A stretch of DNA of 64,000 nt, from assembly GCA_022820645.1 (NCBI GenBank), contig JAJEFD010000013.1:383308-447307 (forward strand), given 5' to 3'. Positions 8,590 through 16,818 of this stretch are shown here, one piece after another; positions within the stretch are counted from its first letter, which is position 1; the number at the start of each line of letters is the position of its first letter. A program made the translations under genes and the position numbers. The notes below the pieces were generated by a model. That model searched no databases, had not been told where the DNA came from, and saw nothing but the letters and a program-made list of their open reading frames with translations. This DNA is from Dehalococcoidia bacterium (lineage in GTDB: Bacteria > Chloroflexota > Dehalococcoidia > Lucifugimonadales > Australimonadaceae).

Positions 8590-8618
8590 TTGCCCCGCTT
8601 CTCCTGTTCCCGTATACT
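8590..8618 (+). promoter_or_regulatory. Promoter of rplS
   Basis: TTGCCC (8590-8595), 17-bp spacer, TATACT (8613-8618). The leader of about 45 nt contains a small GCCCGT/ACGGGC hairpin before the AAGAGG ribosome site, where an L19-type autoregulatory structure could lie. That last point is speculation. Confidence 0.75.
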
Positions 8619-8670
8619 CTAGCGGTTGCCCGTTGCGGACGGGCGCTATGCAACGGTAAGAGGTACTCCC

Positions 8671-9027
8671 ATGGAAGCGCGCGACGCAGTGGCACTGACT
8701 CCCAACGAGAAGATCGCGGAGTTCCAGCCGGGCGACACCGTGAAGGTGAACGTCTGGATCCGCGAAGGCGAGCGCCGGCGTCAACAGAGCTTCCAGGGCG
8801 TCGTCATCCGGAAGCGCGGCGGCGGCCCGGCCAGTTCCTTCACGGTGCGCCGCGTCGCGTCAGGCGTCGGGGTCGAACGCTCGTTCTTCTTCCATTCCCC
8901 GAACGTGGACAGCGTGGAACTGGTGCGCCGGGGCAAGGTGCGCCGCGCCAAGCTGTACTACCTGCGGGGCCTGTCCGGGAAAGCGGCGCGCATCAAGGAG
9001 CGCACCCAGGGCGGCGGCAAGCGCTAG
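8671..9027 (+). CDS. rplS: 50S ribosomal protein L19
   Basis: L19 sits at the 30S-50S interface. It has 118 residues with the hallmark [26 protein letters not shown] and [10 protein letters not shown] segments, and a C-terminal [20 protein letters not shown]. The ATG at 8671 is preceded by AAGAGG; the longer upstream frame starts inside the promoter leader and is rejected. The gene ends convergently with def, and the two stop codons share the palindrome CTAG (9024-9027). Confidence 0.97.
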   Translation: MEARDAVALTPNEKIAEFQPGDTVKVNVWIREGERRRQQSFQGVVIRKRGGGPASSFTVRRVASGVGVERSFFFHSPNVDSVELVRRGKVRRAKLYYLRGLSGKAARIKERTQGGGKR

Positions 9028-9548
9028 CCCGCTGCGGCCTCAACCGCTCCTTCCCCCTCTTCTTCCGCTCCCTGTTCAACCTCGTAGAGGTCATCCGGCG
9101 CACGAAGGTGGTCCGTGTAGAGCACGCCATCCAGGTGGTCGCATTCGTGTTCGAGCGCTTGGGCGAGCAACTCCGTCGCGCCCTTGTAGCGTATGGGCTT
9201 ACCGTCCAGCCCGACGCCTCGCGCCCACACCTTCTCGGCCCGGAGGATGCGGCCCTGCCAGCCGGGCAGGCTGAGGCAGCCCTCCGTCACCTCGCGCTCG
9301 CCCTCTTTGCGCGTAATCTCCAGGTTCAGGAGCACCGTCGGCTCCTCGTCCTCCGGCAGCTGGATGACGCAGATGCGCTTGAGCGACCCGATCTGGTTCG
9401 CGGCGAGCCCTACGCCGTTGTAGTGGTACATCGACTCGATCATGTCGTCCGCGAGTTTGCGCAGCGCAGGGTCGGCGAGATCGCGCACCTTGCGGGCGCG
9501 TTCGCGCAGGACAGGGTCCGGGATGTAGTGCATCTGCAGGACGGCCAT
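9024..9548 (-). CDS. def: Peptide deformylase
   Basis: Metal hydrolase that removes the formyl group from nascent N-termini. It has 174 residues. The three family motifs are GVGLAANQ (45-52), EGCLSLPG (metal ligand C91) and HECDH (metal ligands H134, H138; catalytic E135). The C-terminal tail is acidic. The start at 9548 is fixed by homology. A TATAAT hexamer (9555-9560, minus) ends 6 nt upstream, giving a possible leaderless transcript from within the tail of priA, which ends 20 bp upstream. Co-transcription with priA is also possible. Confidence 0.95.
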   Translation of the reverse strand: MAVLQMHYIPDPVLRERARKVRDLADPALRKLADDMIESMYHYNGVGLAANQIGSLKRICVIQLPEDEEPTVLLNLEITRKEGEREVTEGCLSLPGWQGRILRAEKVWARGVGLDGKPIRYKGATELLAQALEHECDHLDGVLYTDHLRAPDDLYEVEQGAEEEGEGAVEAAAG

Positions 9549-9568
9549 ACAACGATTATACGAGCGCT

Positions 9569-12058
9569 TCACACGATGTTCACGGGGTCGACGTCCACGC
9601 GCCATGCGGACGGGATGCTGAGTTTGTCCAGCAGCAGGCGCGGCTCCGGCGCGCGGATGAGCAGCTGCCAGCGCCACGCGTTCCGGATGCGCGGCGGGTA
9701 GGTGGGCGCGGGGCCGATGACGTCCACGCCGCCCATGTCCCACTCATGCACCGTTCGCCGCAGACGGCCGGCGAGCTGCTGGGCTTCGTTCTGTGCCGTG
9801 CGCCTGTCCGAGTGGCCGTCGTACAGCAGCCGAACGAGTCTGCTGAAGGGCGGGCTCCCCTGTGCACGGCGATGTTCCATCTCCGTGGAGTAGAACGCCG
9901 CATAGTCCTGCCCGGCGGCGGCCTGTATCGCGTAATGGCCCGGCAGGTAGGTCTGGACGACCGCGTACCCCGCCTGCGGCCCTCTCCCCGCGCGCCCCGC
10001 CACCTGCGTGAGCAGTTGGAAGGTGCGTTCCGGCGCCCGGAAGTCCGGCATGTGGATGCCGATGTCCGCGAGCACCACGCCCACGAGGTCGACCGATGGA
10101 ACGTCCAGCCCCTTCGCAACCATCTGCGTACCGACGAGGACATCCGCTTCTCCCTCTGCGAACGAACGGAGCAGGCGCTCGTGCGCGCCTGTGGTGGACG
10201 CTGTATCGCTGTCCCAGCGCAGTACGCGGGCGTCCGGGGCGATGCGGCCCACCTCGTCGACCACCCGCTGGGTGCCCAACCCGAGATAGCGGATGTGGAT
10301 GCCCCGGCACCGGGGGCACCGCCTCGGCTCCGCCCGCCCCCTGCCGCAATGGTGGCAGCGCAACTGCCCAGCACCTGCGCCGTCGAACGGACGATGGTAG
10401 GTGAGCGGCGTCGAGCACCGGCGGCAGCGCACGACGAACCCGCAACTGCGGCACGCGACGACGCTCGCAGCGCCGCGGCGGTTCAGGAAGAGCACCGCCT
10501 GCCGTCCCGCTGCGAGAGTGTCCTGCAACCGCTCCTGCAGCAGCCGGCTGAAGATGCTGCGGTTCCCTTCCCGCAGCTCCGTCCGCATGTCCACCACGTC
10601 GACCTCTGCGAGGGACGTGGGCGCACCTGAGCGTTCGATCCGAGCGGGCATCGAGAGTTTGCCGATGAGACCCCGGCCTGCGCGCCATGCGGTCACTACG
10701 TCCGGCGTTGCGCTGCCGAGCACGACAACGGCACCCGTGAGCGAGGCGAGTTGCTCCGCGGCTTCGCGGGCGTGGTAGTGGGGCTGGGCGTCGGACTGCT
10801 TGTACGTCCACTCGTGCTCCTCGTCGAGCACGATAAGCCCGAGGTCTTCCACCGGCGCGAACAGCGCGCTGCGCGGCCCGATGACGACGCTGCGCTCACC
10901 CCGGAAGATGCGCCACCACTCGTCCCGTTGCTGCGCGGGCGTCAGTCTGCTGTGCAGCACTCCGACCTGCTCCGGGAAACGCTCCCTGAACCGCTGGGTC
11001 ATCTGCGGGGTCAGTGCGACTTCAGGCACGAGCGCGATAGCCCGCTGACCCTTCGCCAGGCAGTGAGCCATGGCCTGGAGGTACACCTCCGTCTTGCCGC
11101 TGCCGGTTGCCCCGTGCAGCAGCCAGGTGCGCGGCGCCGCAGAGGGGTCGTCCATCGTACGCTTGAGCGCGGTGAGCGCTCGCTGCTGGTCGGGGGTCGG
11201 CAGGAGCGGAGCAAGAGGAGCCATCTCCGGCGTGGAAGGCGCCGCCTGAAGCGTTGCCAACCCCATCTCGATGACCCTGGCAACTGCTGTCCTGCCGTAA
11301 CGATGCCGGGCGTCCGCAGCGGCCAGCCCGGAAGGAGAGCCTGCGAGTTCCCGCAACAGTTCGGCGCGGCGCGGCGCCCGCGACTGCTCGTCAGCCAGTT
11401 CGCGGAGCGCAGAAGCGGAGGCTCCAGGGACGAGCCACGTCTTTCGGGGAGAGGACGGCTTGTGGTGGTGGGGTTCAGCCAGTTTCTCGGAGGCTGCACC
11501 TGCCTCGACCAGTGCGCGGATAGCGTTCCGCACCCACGGACCGAGAGCCGCCGTCAGCGATGCGGTCCGATGCGCCCCCGGGTTCGCACGGAGATATGCA
11601 AAGAGGCGCTGCGCCCCTTTCGGCAGTCGTTCTTCGATGCCGGGAGGCGGGTCGGCGACCGCTTGCACGTAGGTCTGGGCGCTGCCGCGCATGCCCGGCG
11701 GCAGCATGGGAGCGAACGCGTCGAACGCAGGCGCGCGGTAGTAGCCGGCGAGCCAACGCCCCAGTTCGATGCGTGCCGGTGTCAGGAGCGGCTGTTCCTC
11801 CACCAGCGAAGCGACGGGACGCGTGTAGTCCACGTTCGGCGTTTCGCGCAGGCCGGTGACGACACCGTTAAGCGTGCGAGGGCCGAACGGCACACGGACG
11901 AGGTGCCCGATCCGTAAACGCATCCGGGGAGGGACGGAGTAGGTGAACGTGTCGCCGGTCTTGCCAGTGCGCGCGTCTACCACCACTTCCGCGTAGCGGG
12001 GCTCGGTGGTCTCCCCATGCGGAGGAGCGTTCGATGCGGCGTCCGCCGTTGTGGTCAC
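9569..12058 (-). CDS. priA: Primosomal protein N' (replication restart helicase PriA)
   Basis: Superfamily 2 helicase that recognises stalled forks and reloads the replisome. It has 829 residues with an N-terminal 3'-DNA-binding domain, Walker A GATGSGKTE near 325, and the DEEH box in LIVLDEEHEWTYKQ. The zinc-binding insert has eight cysteines (CRSCG..CRRC..CHHCG..CPRC) near 530-590. The GTG start at 12058 gives the extended MTTTADAASN. It lies between def and an unknown membrane protein, all on minus. Confidence 0.95.
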   Translation of the reverse strand: MTTTADAASNAPPHGETTEPRYAEVVVDARTGKTGDTFTYSVPPRMRLRIGHLVRVPFGPRTLNGVVTGLRETPNVDYTRPVASLVEEQPLLTPARIELGRWLAGYYRAPAFDAFAPMLPPGMRGSAQTYVQAVADPPPGIEERLPKGAQRLFAYLRANPGAHRTASLTAALGPWVRNAIRALVEAGAASEKLAEPHHHKPSSPRKTWLVPGASASALRELADEQSRAPRRAELLRELAGSPSGLAAADARHRYGRTAVARVIEMGLATLQAAPSTPEMAPLAPLLPTPDQQRALTALKRTMDDPSAAPRTWLLHGATGSGKTEVYLQAMAHCLAKGQRAIALVPEVALTPQMTQRFRERFPEQVGVLHSRLTPAQQRDEWWRIFRGERSVVIGPRSALFAPVEDLGLIVLDEEHEWTYKQSDAQPHYHAREAAEQLASLTGAVVVLGSATPDVVTAWRAGRGLIGKLSMPARIERSGAPTSLAEVDVVDMRTELREGNRSIFSRLLQERLQDTLAAGRQAVLFLNRRGAASVVACRSCGFVVRCRRCSTPLTYHRPFDGAGAGQLRCHHCGRGRAEPRRCPRCRGIHIRYLGLGTQRVVDEVGRIAPDARVLRWDSDTASTTGAHERLLRSFAEGEADVLVGTQMVAKGLDVPSVDLVGVVLADIGIHMPDFRAPERTFQLLTQVAGRAGRGPQAGYAVVQTYLPGHYAIQAAAGQDYAAFYSTEMEHRRAQGSPPFSRLVRLLYDGHSDRRTAQNEAQQLAGRLRRTVHEWDMGGVDVIGPAPTYPPRIRNAWRWQLLIRAPEPRLLLDKLSIPSAWRVDVDPVNIV

Positions 12059-12139
12059 GTTCGATACCTCGGCACGAGTCCGGTGACTGCACGCAGCGTA
12101 CCCGCTCGGCGCTGTATCGCGTAAGCGCCGGGTGACGCG

Positions 12140-13048
12140 CTACCTGCGCCGCCGTCGTGGGGTAGGGCGTCCGCCGCGGCGTGGTTGTGGTGCGGGAGGA
12201 CCCTCTTCTCCGCCTGGCTGCGGCTCCTCCTCAACGGGAGATAGCGCGTCCTGCTGTGCCTGCTGCTCGCGAAACTGCGCGCGCCGGAAGCGGATGAGCA
12301 CGCCCGCCATGCCCAACTGGATGGTCGCGAACATGAGCCAGGAGAGGATCCCGTTCCCGTACACGATGATGCTGAACGAGCCTTCCTGGATCGGATACTG
12401 CCAACTGGCGAGCAGGCCGTGCGCGAGCGTCAGCCCCACGATCCAGAGCGCCGTCCCCATCGCCGATTCGTCCGCCGCCTCCACCAGCCTGCGCGCGAGC
12501 CACACCATCAGCACCAGTTCGGCGACGGCGAGCAGGGCAGCAGCGAATGTGAACAGGCTGGCGTTCGAAGTGACCGCGTCCTCGACCTCAAAGATGGGGA
12601 AGCGGGCTGCCCTCGTGAAGACGAAGAACGAGATGAATGCGATGGCGATGGCGCCGCCGTGGGCGGCTATCGCCGTCGTGATGCCAAGCACGATGAGGAA
12701 GATGAGACCGTAGGCGATGATGAGCGCGAGTTGGGTGAGCTGTTCCGGTGCTCCGCCCGCCATCAGCCCCGTGGCCAGCAGGACGATGGCGCCCTGTCCG
12801 GCAGGGAGCCACGTAATCATGGAGAGCGGCAGCTTCTTCAGGAGTGCGTAGGTGGAGGCGCCAACCGTGCTCACCAGCAGGATGAAACTCAGCGGCGTGA
12901 GCGTGCCCAACACACCGGGCAGGTCGAGTGCGCGCCACGGCCACGCTACGAGAGACGACAGGAGCAGCAGGGCGTACGGGAAGCCGAGCGTGAGCAGCAG
13001 CTTGCGCCTGTCCGCCAGGCGCATCTCCGGCGCAGGCTGAGCCGTCAT
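12140..13048 (-). CDS. Polytopic membrane protein of unknown function
   Basis: 302 residues with about eight hydrophobic segments spread over residues 18-265 and a cytoplasmic-looking C-terminal tail. The tail is Glu/Pro-rich and then strongly basic (ends RRGGRPTPRRRRR). No family recognised. It follows jag by 6 bp, so it is probably the last gene of the rpmH-yidC operon. The basic tail resembles the ribosome-binding tails of YidC proteins, so a role near membrane insertion is conceivable, but that is only inference from position and charge. Confidence 0.75.
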   Translation of the reverse strand: MTAQPAPEMRLADRRKLLLTLGFPYALLLLSSLVAWPWRALDLPGVLGTLTPLSFILLVSTVGASTYALLKKLPLSMITWLPAGQGAIVLLATGLMAGGAPEQLTQLALIIAYGLIFLIVLGITTAIAAHGGAIAIAFISFFVFTRAARFPIFEVEDAVTSNASLFTFAAALLAVAELVLMVWLARRLVEAADESAMGTALWIVGLTLAHGLLASWQYPIQEGSFSIIVYGNGILSWLMFATIQLGMAGVLIRFRRAQFREQQAQQDALSPVEEEPQPGGEEGPPAPQPRRGGRPTPRRRRR

Positions 13049-13054
13049 GGCGCG

Positions 13055-13753
13055 CTAGGAGCGGGAACGGCGGCGCCCGTCGCCGCGCCCTCCGCGGGAC
13101 GGTCGCGGCGCCTCGCCGGTGGTGATGATGACGACGCGGCGGTCCGCCCCCTCGCCCTCGCTCTGGGTCTCAACGCCCTGATAGTCCGCGAGCGCGAAGT
13201 GGATCACTCTGCGGTCAGCAGGCGACATCGGGTCGAGCTCGACCGACCTGCCGCTGGAGATGGCCCGCTGGGCCATGCGCCGCGCCAGAGTAGCCAATTG
13301 CCGCGAGCGCCGCTCGCGGTACTGCTCGACGTCGAGCACGATACCCGTGGAGCGCCCTTCGCCTCTGCCGAGTGAGAGGTTGACGAGGAACTGGAATGCC
13401 CGCAGGGTCTCGCCGCGGTGGCCGATGAGCAGACCGGCGTCGCTGCCCTGGATGTCGATGATGGGCATCTCTTCGCCGCCGCCGGAGCTGCGTATGGTTG
13501 CCACAGCATCTACGTCCATCCAGTCGAGGAAGCGCTCCACGATGCCGAGCGCGACAGCGGCGGAACCATCTCCGCCGGTGATGCGCCGGACGCGCACCCT
13601 GGCATCCTCTGAACCGATGCCGAGGATGCCGCTGCGCCCCTGGCTAATGACGTCGATTTCGATTTCGTCGCGACCGACGCCGAGCTCCAGCATTGCGAGC
13701 TCGATTGCCTCCTCTACTGTCTTCGCTGACCGGACGAGGCTCTGGTCCTCCAT
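13055..13753 (-). CDS. jag: Jag/KhpB RNA-binding protein
   Basis: RNA-binding protein usually encoded after yidC. It has 232 residues. A Jag N-domain (KTVEEAIELAMLELG, residues 11-25) is followed by a KH domain with GHRGETLRAFQFLVN near 115-130 and an R3H domain (RMAQRAISSGRSVELDPMSPADRR). It ends in an Arg/Gly-rich tail. The N-domain requires the start at 13753, so its first 110 bp overlap the end of yidC in another frame. Confidence 0.93.
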   Translation of the reverse strand: MEDQSLVRSAKTVEEAIELAMLELGVGRDEIEIDVISQGRSGILGIGSEDARVRVRRITGGDGSAAVALGIVERFLDWMDVDAVATIRSSGGGEEMPIIDIQGSDAGLLIGHRGETLRAFQFLVNLSLGRGEGRSTGIVLDVEQYRERRSRQLATLARRMAQRAISSGRSVELDPMSPADRRVIHFALADYQGVETQSEGEGADRRVVIITTGEAPRPSRGGRGDGRRRSRS

Positions 13754-14576
13754 CGCCTTCCTCCTTGTCCGGTATGGCGGCGCTCAGCGTGGGGCCGAGT
13801 TTCGGCGTTCCACTCCCGGCCTTCTCAGCCTGCGGGAAGAGGCCACCCCAACCGGTAACGAAATACTGCATCACGATGCCGATGAGCGTTGAGGCCACCC
13901 AGTAGATGACGAGTCCGATGGGGAAGAAGAGGCTGAACATCCCGAACATCACCGGGAACATGAACAGCATCATCCGCTGGGTGCTCTGCTGGGCCGGGTC
14001 CGCCGAGGCGACCTGGCTCATCTTCTGTTGAACGAACATGCTGAGGCCGGAGAGCGCTACGAGGGTGTAGCCGAGGATGCTGCCGACGCGCATCGGTTCC
14101 AGCGCGAGGTCCATCCCCAGGAAGTTGCGTTCCACCGGCACGGCGCTGTTCAGGAACGGGAGCCAGCTGTACAGCTTACCGGAGAGACCCGCGAGGTTCT
14201 CCGGCGTGAACGGCAGCACGCCGTTGATCGCCCAGAAGAGGCCGATGAAGATGGGCATCTGTATCACCAGCGGGCCGAGGCAGCCGACCGGGTTGACCCC
14301 CATCTCCTTGTAGAGCTTCATCACCTCCTGGCCGCGCAGCTGGGGATTGTTCTTGTACTTCTCGTTGATCTCCTTGACGCGTGGCTGCAATCCCTGGAGC
14401 TTCCGGGTCTGCCGCAGCTGCCGGACCACGAGCGGGTAGGTCAGCGCTCGAACGAGGATGGTGAACGCAATGATGGCCAGGCCCAGGTTGGAACCCAGCC
14501 AGACGTAGAGCACGAGCAGGCTGTTGGTCATCGGCTTGGTGATGACCTCGTTCCAGAGCAGTGACAACAGTTCCAT
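13644..14576 (-). CDS. yidC: Membrane protein insertase YidC/Oxa1
   Basis: Inserts and folds membrane proteins at the cytoplasmic membrane. It has 310 residues of the short type, without the large periplasmic domain of Gram-negative YidC. Conserved landmarks are the first transmembrane segment, the RQLRQTRKLQGLQPRVKEI cytoplasmic loop, CLGPLVIQMPIFIGLFWAI, and a C-terminal helix pair. The tail is basic (RRRSRRNRNRRH), as in ribosome-contacting YidC. The last 37 codons overlap the start of jag out of frame, so the tail and the Jag N-domain are encoded by the same DNA. Confidence 0.95.
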   Translation of the reverse strand: MELLSLLWNEVITKPMTNSLLVLYVWLGSNLGLAIIAFTILVRALTYPLVVRQLRQTRKLQGLQPRVKEINEKYKNNPQLRGQEVMKLYKEMGVNPVGCLGPLVIQMPIFIGLFWAINGVLPFTPENLAGLSGKLYSWLPFLNSAVPVERNFLGMDLALEPMRVGSILGYTLVALSGLSMFVQQKMSQVASADPAQQSTQRMMLFMFPVMFGMFSLFFPIGLVIYWVASTLIGIVMQYFVTGWGGLFPQAEKAGSGTPKLGPTLSAAIPDKEEGDGGPEPRPVSEDSRGGNRARNAGARRRSRRNRNRRH

Positions 14577-14588
14577 GTGCTCAGCCGC

Positions 14589-15770
14589 CTACTTCACGTC
14601 GTTCAGGTTGCGTTCCCAGGCCAGTTGCTTCGTGTCCAGGTCTATCGCAGTGATGGTCTCGTCCAGTGAATGCAGGAACACGAGCCGCCCCTCCGCAGCG
14701 AGGGGGGCGCGCACGTCGTTCCCGACGCGGCGGTCCCACCGGCGGCTGCCGCTCTGCTTGTCCAGCACTACCATAATGCCGGAGTCCGACGCATACACCA
14801 GTTCGTCACCTGAGAGCACCGGGGAGGCGAGCACCGGCTCGCTTTCGTCGTTGCCCGGGTACGTCCAGACGACGCGCCCTGACTCGATGTTGTACGCGTA
14901 TACGTTGCCGTCCATGTTGGGGGCGTACATGGTCGTCCCGTCCGTCACGGCGGCGCCCCAGAACCAGTTGTTCGCCTCGAACAGCTTCTCCGGTGCACCT
15001 GTGGCAAGATTCACCCGGTAGAACGCACGGTCGAACGCACCCAGGTACAGGTAGGCTCCCGTGATGACCGGGGGCGCGACAACCGCTCCGTCCAACTGCG
15101 CAGGCTGATCCCACACAGGGCGACAGTCTCCTATGGAGACGGCGTGCACCCGCTTGCTCTGGTCACCGAAATACGCAATGCCGTTCTGGACGACGGGCGT
15201 CGTCCACAGCTGTCCCACTGGTGTCTCGTTGCGGGCGGGGAAGCGGCACTGCTCGACGAGGCTCGAGGCTTCGAGCACGTAGAGTCTGCCTTCCCCAGCG
15301 TCCTCCGCCGCCGCTACGACCAGCGAACCGTTGTGCGGAACGACCGATCCGGCGATGCCTTTCGCGAGGTCGTTGCCATCGATCTCGAACGTGCGCGCGT
15401 CGCCGAAGCTGTCTGCGTCGAGCGAGAGCACGATGCCGTTGTACGTTCCAACGTAGACACGTCCATCCTCGACGACAGGGGCGCCGTACAGTGCAGGGAA
15501 GCCCTGCTCGCGGTCCGGCTGCGGGACCTGGTAAGGCGCGATCTGAGCGAGCCCGGCGTCCAGCGACAGCCTGATGAGGCGCCCTTCACGCGTGCCGACA
15601 TACGTCGAATCGCCCTCAACCGCAACGCCTGACCAACTCTGCGTCGCCGCGTTCCTGCTCTGGGCGCACCCGGCCAGCAGGACAGCCAGAACGATGGCCA
15701 TGAGCAGTATGAGCGCGGGAGAGAGCCCCGTGCGTCCAGGGTAGGCGCCGGTCTGGTTCAACCTATGCAT
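14589..15770 (-). CDS. PQQ-like beta-propeller lipoprotein (BamB-like)
   Basis: 393 residues with an N-terminal signal and lipobox LLAGC (lipid cysteine about residue 35), followed by repeats of the PQQ/WD type: W..PV..G..Y.G...G.. blades such as PVVQNGIAYFGDQ, PPVITGAYLYLGA, SPVLSGDELVYASDSG and PLAAEGRLVFLHS. It should be anchored outside the cytoplasmic membrane. Placement between yidD and yidC, 12 bp before yidC, is unusual and suggests a role in membrane-protein or export quality control, by analogy with BamB. That function is an inference; there is no visible outer-membrane Bam machinery. Confidence 0.85.
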   Translation of the reverse strand: MHRLNQTGAYPGRTGLSPALILLMAIVLAVLLAGCAQSRNAATQSWSGVAVEGDSTYVGTREGRLIRLSLDAGLAQIAPYQVPQPDREQGFPALYGAPVVEDGRVYVGTYNGIVLSLDADSFGDARTFEIDGNDLAKGIAGSVVPHNGSLVVAAAEDAGEGRLYVLEASSLVEQCRFPARNETPVGQLWTTPVVQNGIAYFGDQSKRVHAVSIGDCRPVWDQPAQLDGAVVAPPVITGAYLYLGAFDRAFYRVNLATGAPEKLFEANNWFWGAAVTDGTTMYAPNMDGNVYAYNIESGRVVWTYPGNDESEPVLASPVLSGDELVYASDSGIMVVLDKQSGSRRWDRRVGNDVRAPLAAEGRLVFLHSLDETITAIDLDTKQLAWERNLNDVK

Positions 15771-15822
15771 CCTTCTGGGAGCATCCGCCGCCGGCGAACG
15801 CTCCGGTGTAGCCGGAGACGGT

Positions 15823-16077
15823 CTATGCGAGGCCGGTTCCGGCGTTCTCGTTCACCTTAGCGTGCCGCGGAGGCACGGGGTCGTAGCCGCTGCCACCCCA
15901 CGGAGCGCAGCGGGCGAGCCGTCTGAGCGAGAGCCACAGGCCCTTCATCGTGCCATGCACGCCGATCGCTTCCTGGGCGTAATGGGAACACGTGGGCTCG
16001 TACCGGCAGGACGACGGCCAGTAGGGCGACAGCACACGCTGGTACGCGGAGATCAACCCTATCGCCACTCTACGCAT
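15823..16077 (-). CDS. yidD: Membrane protein insertion efficiency factor YidD
   Basis: Small 84-residue protein of the YidD family with the signature [30 protein letters not shown] and conserved [22 protein letters not shown]. It is conserved next to rnpA and yidC in most bacteria and assists YidC-dependent insertion. The start overlaps rnpA by 8 bp, indicating translational coupling. Confidence 0.95.
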   Translation of the reverse strand: MRRVAIGLISAYQRVLSPYWPSSCRYEPTCSHYAQEAIGVHGTMKGLWLSLRRLARCAPWGGSGYDPVPPRHAKVNENAGTGLA

Positions 16078-16459
16078 CAGAACCCGCTTCCGCGCCCTGC
16101 CCGGCATCCTCTGGTGCGAGCAGGTGCAGCCTGCGCGCGAGTGACGCCGTCGCTCCCTGCAACGCATCGAACGACGCTTCCGCCGTGCTCTGCCGGGCGA
16201 TGAGCAGCACGTCCCAGCCACCCTGAAAACGCAGGGCTCGGACGGCTTCCCGCAGCCTGCGGCGCACTCGGTTGCGGGTAACGGACAGCGGTGCGGAGCG
16301 CTTGCTGACAACGAAGCCGAAGCGGGCGTGGGGAAGAGAGTTCGGCATCGCCCGCATGACCAGCAGTGGATGCGCGCGCGAAGCGCCGTTCTCGCGCAAA
16401 GCCTGGAAATCGCGCTGGCGGCGAAGCCGCTGCGCGCGGTTGATACCCTGCCCCGTCAT
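16070..16459 (-). CDS. rnpA: Ribonuclease P protein component
   Basis: Protein cofactor of RNase P, needed for 5' tRNA maturation. It has 129 residues with the basic RNR-type motif [16 protein letters not shown] (about 59-74) and FGFVVSKR. The C-terminal tail is short and acidic. It lies 27 bp after rpmH in the standard rpmH-rnpA-yidD order. Confidence 0.95.
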   Translation of the reverse strand: MTGQGINRAQRLRRQRDFQALRENGASRAHPLLVMRAMPNSLPHARFGFVVSKRSAPLSVTRNRVRRRLREAVRALRFQGGWDVLLIARQSTAEASFDALQGATASLARRLHLLAPEDAGQGAEAGSDA

Positions 16460-16486
16460 GGGGAGACGAATCTCGCAAGGTGGCCC

Positions 16487-16624
16487 TTAGACCGCGAGAC
16501 GGTGGCGACCCTTCAGGCGTCGTGCGCTCAGCACCCTGCGGCCGCCCGGCGTGTGCATGCGCGCCATGAACCCGTGACGCCGTTGGCGGCGCCGCTTCTT
16601 CGGTTGCCATGTACGCTTGGGCAC
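16487..16624 (-). CDS. rpmH: 50S ribosomal protein L34
   Basis: 45-residue basic protein, [19 protein letters not shown] followed by [21 protein letters not shown], the complete L34 family signature. The GTG at 16624 is chosen as start because it gives the canonical MPKRTWQPK. It is the first gene of the rpmH-rnpA-yidD-lipoprotein-yidC-jag operon. Confidence 0.96.
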   Translation of the reverse strand: MPKRTWQPKKRRRQRRHGFMARMHTPGGRRVLSARRLKGRHRLAV

Positions 16625-16666
16625 GTCTCTGCGCTCTCTGAGTTTGGGCTGAACGCCCGAACTGAG

Positions 16667-16695
16667 AGTATAGCCGGGCACCCTCCGAGTGTCAA
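16667..16695 (-). promoter_or_regulatory. Consensus promoter of the rpmH-yidC operon
   Basis: On minus, TTGACA (16690-16695), 17-bp spacer, TATACT (16667-16672), then about 40 nt to the rpmH GTG. This is the best consensus match in the window. Confidence 0.85.
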
Positions 16696-16818
16696 AGATG
16701 GCAGGGGTATCCCCCTACGCTTATCATGCCTGCGCGGCGGGGATTCGAGAGTGGAGCGATCATGCTTCTCCGCCGGGCGCAGGGACACCCGCGCCTATTC
16801 CTACGAGGAGGCATCGCC

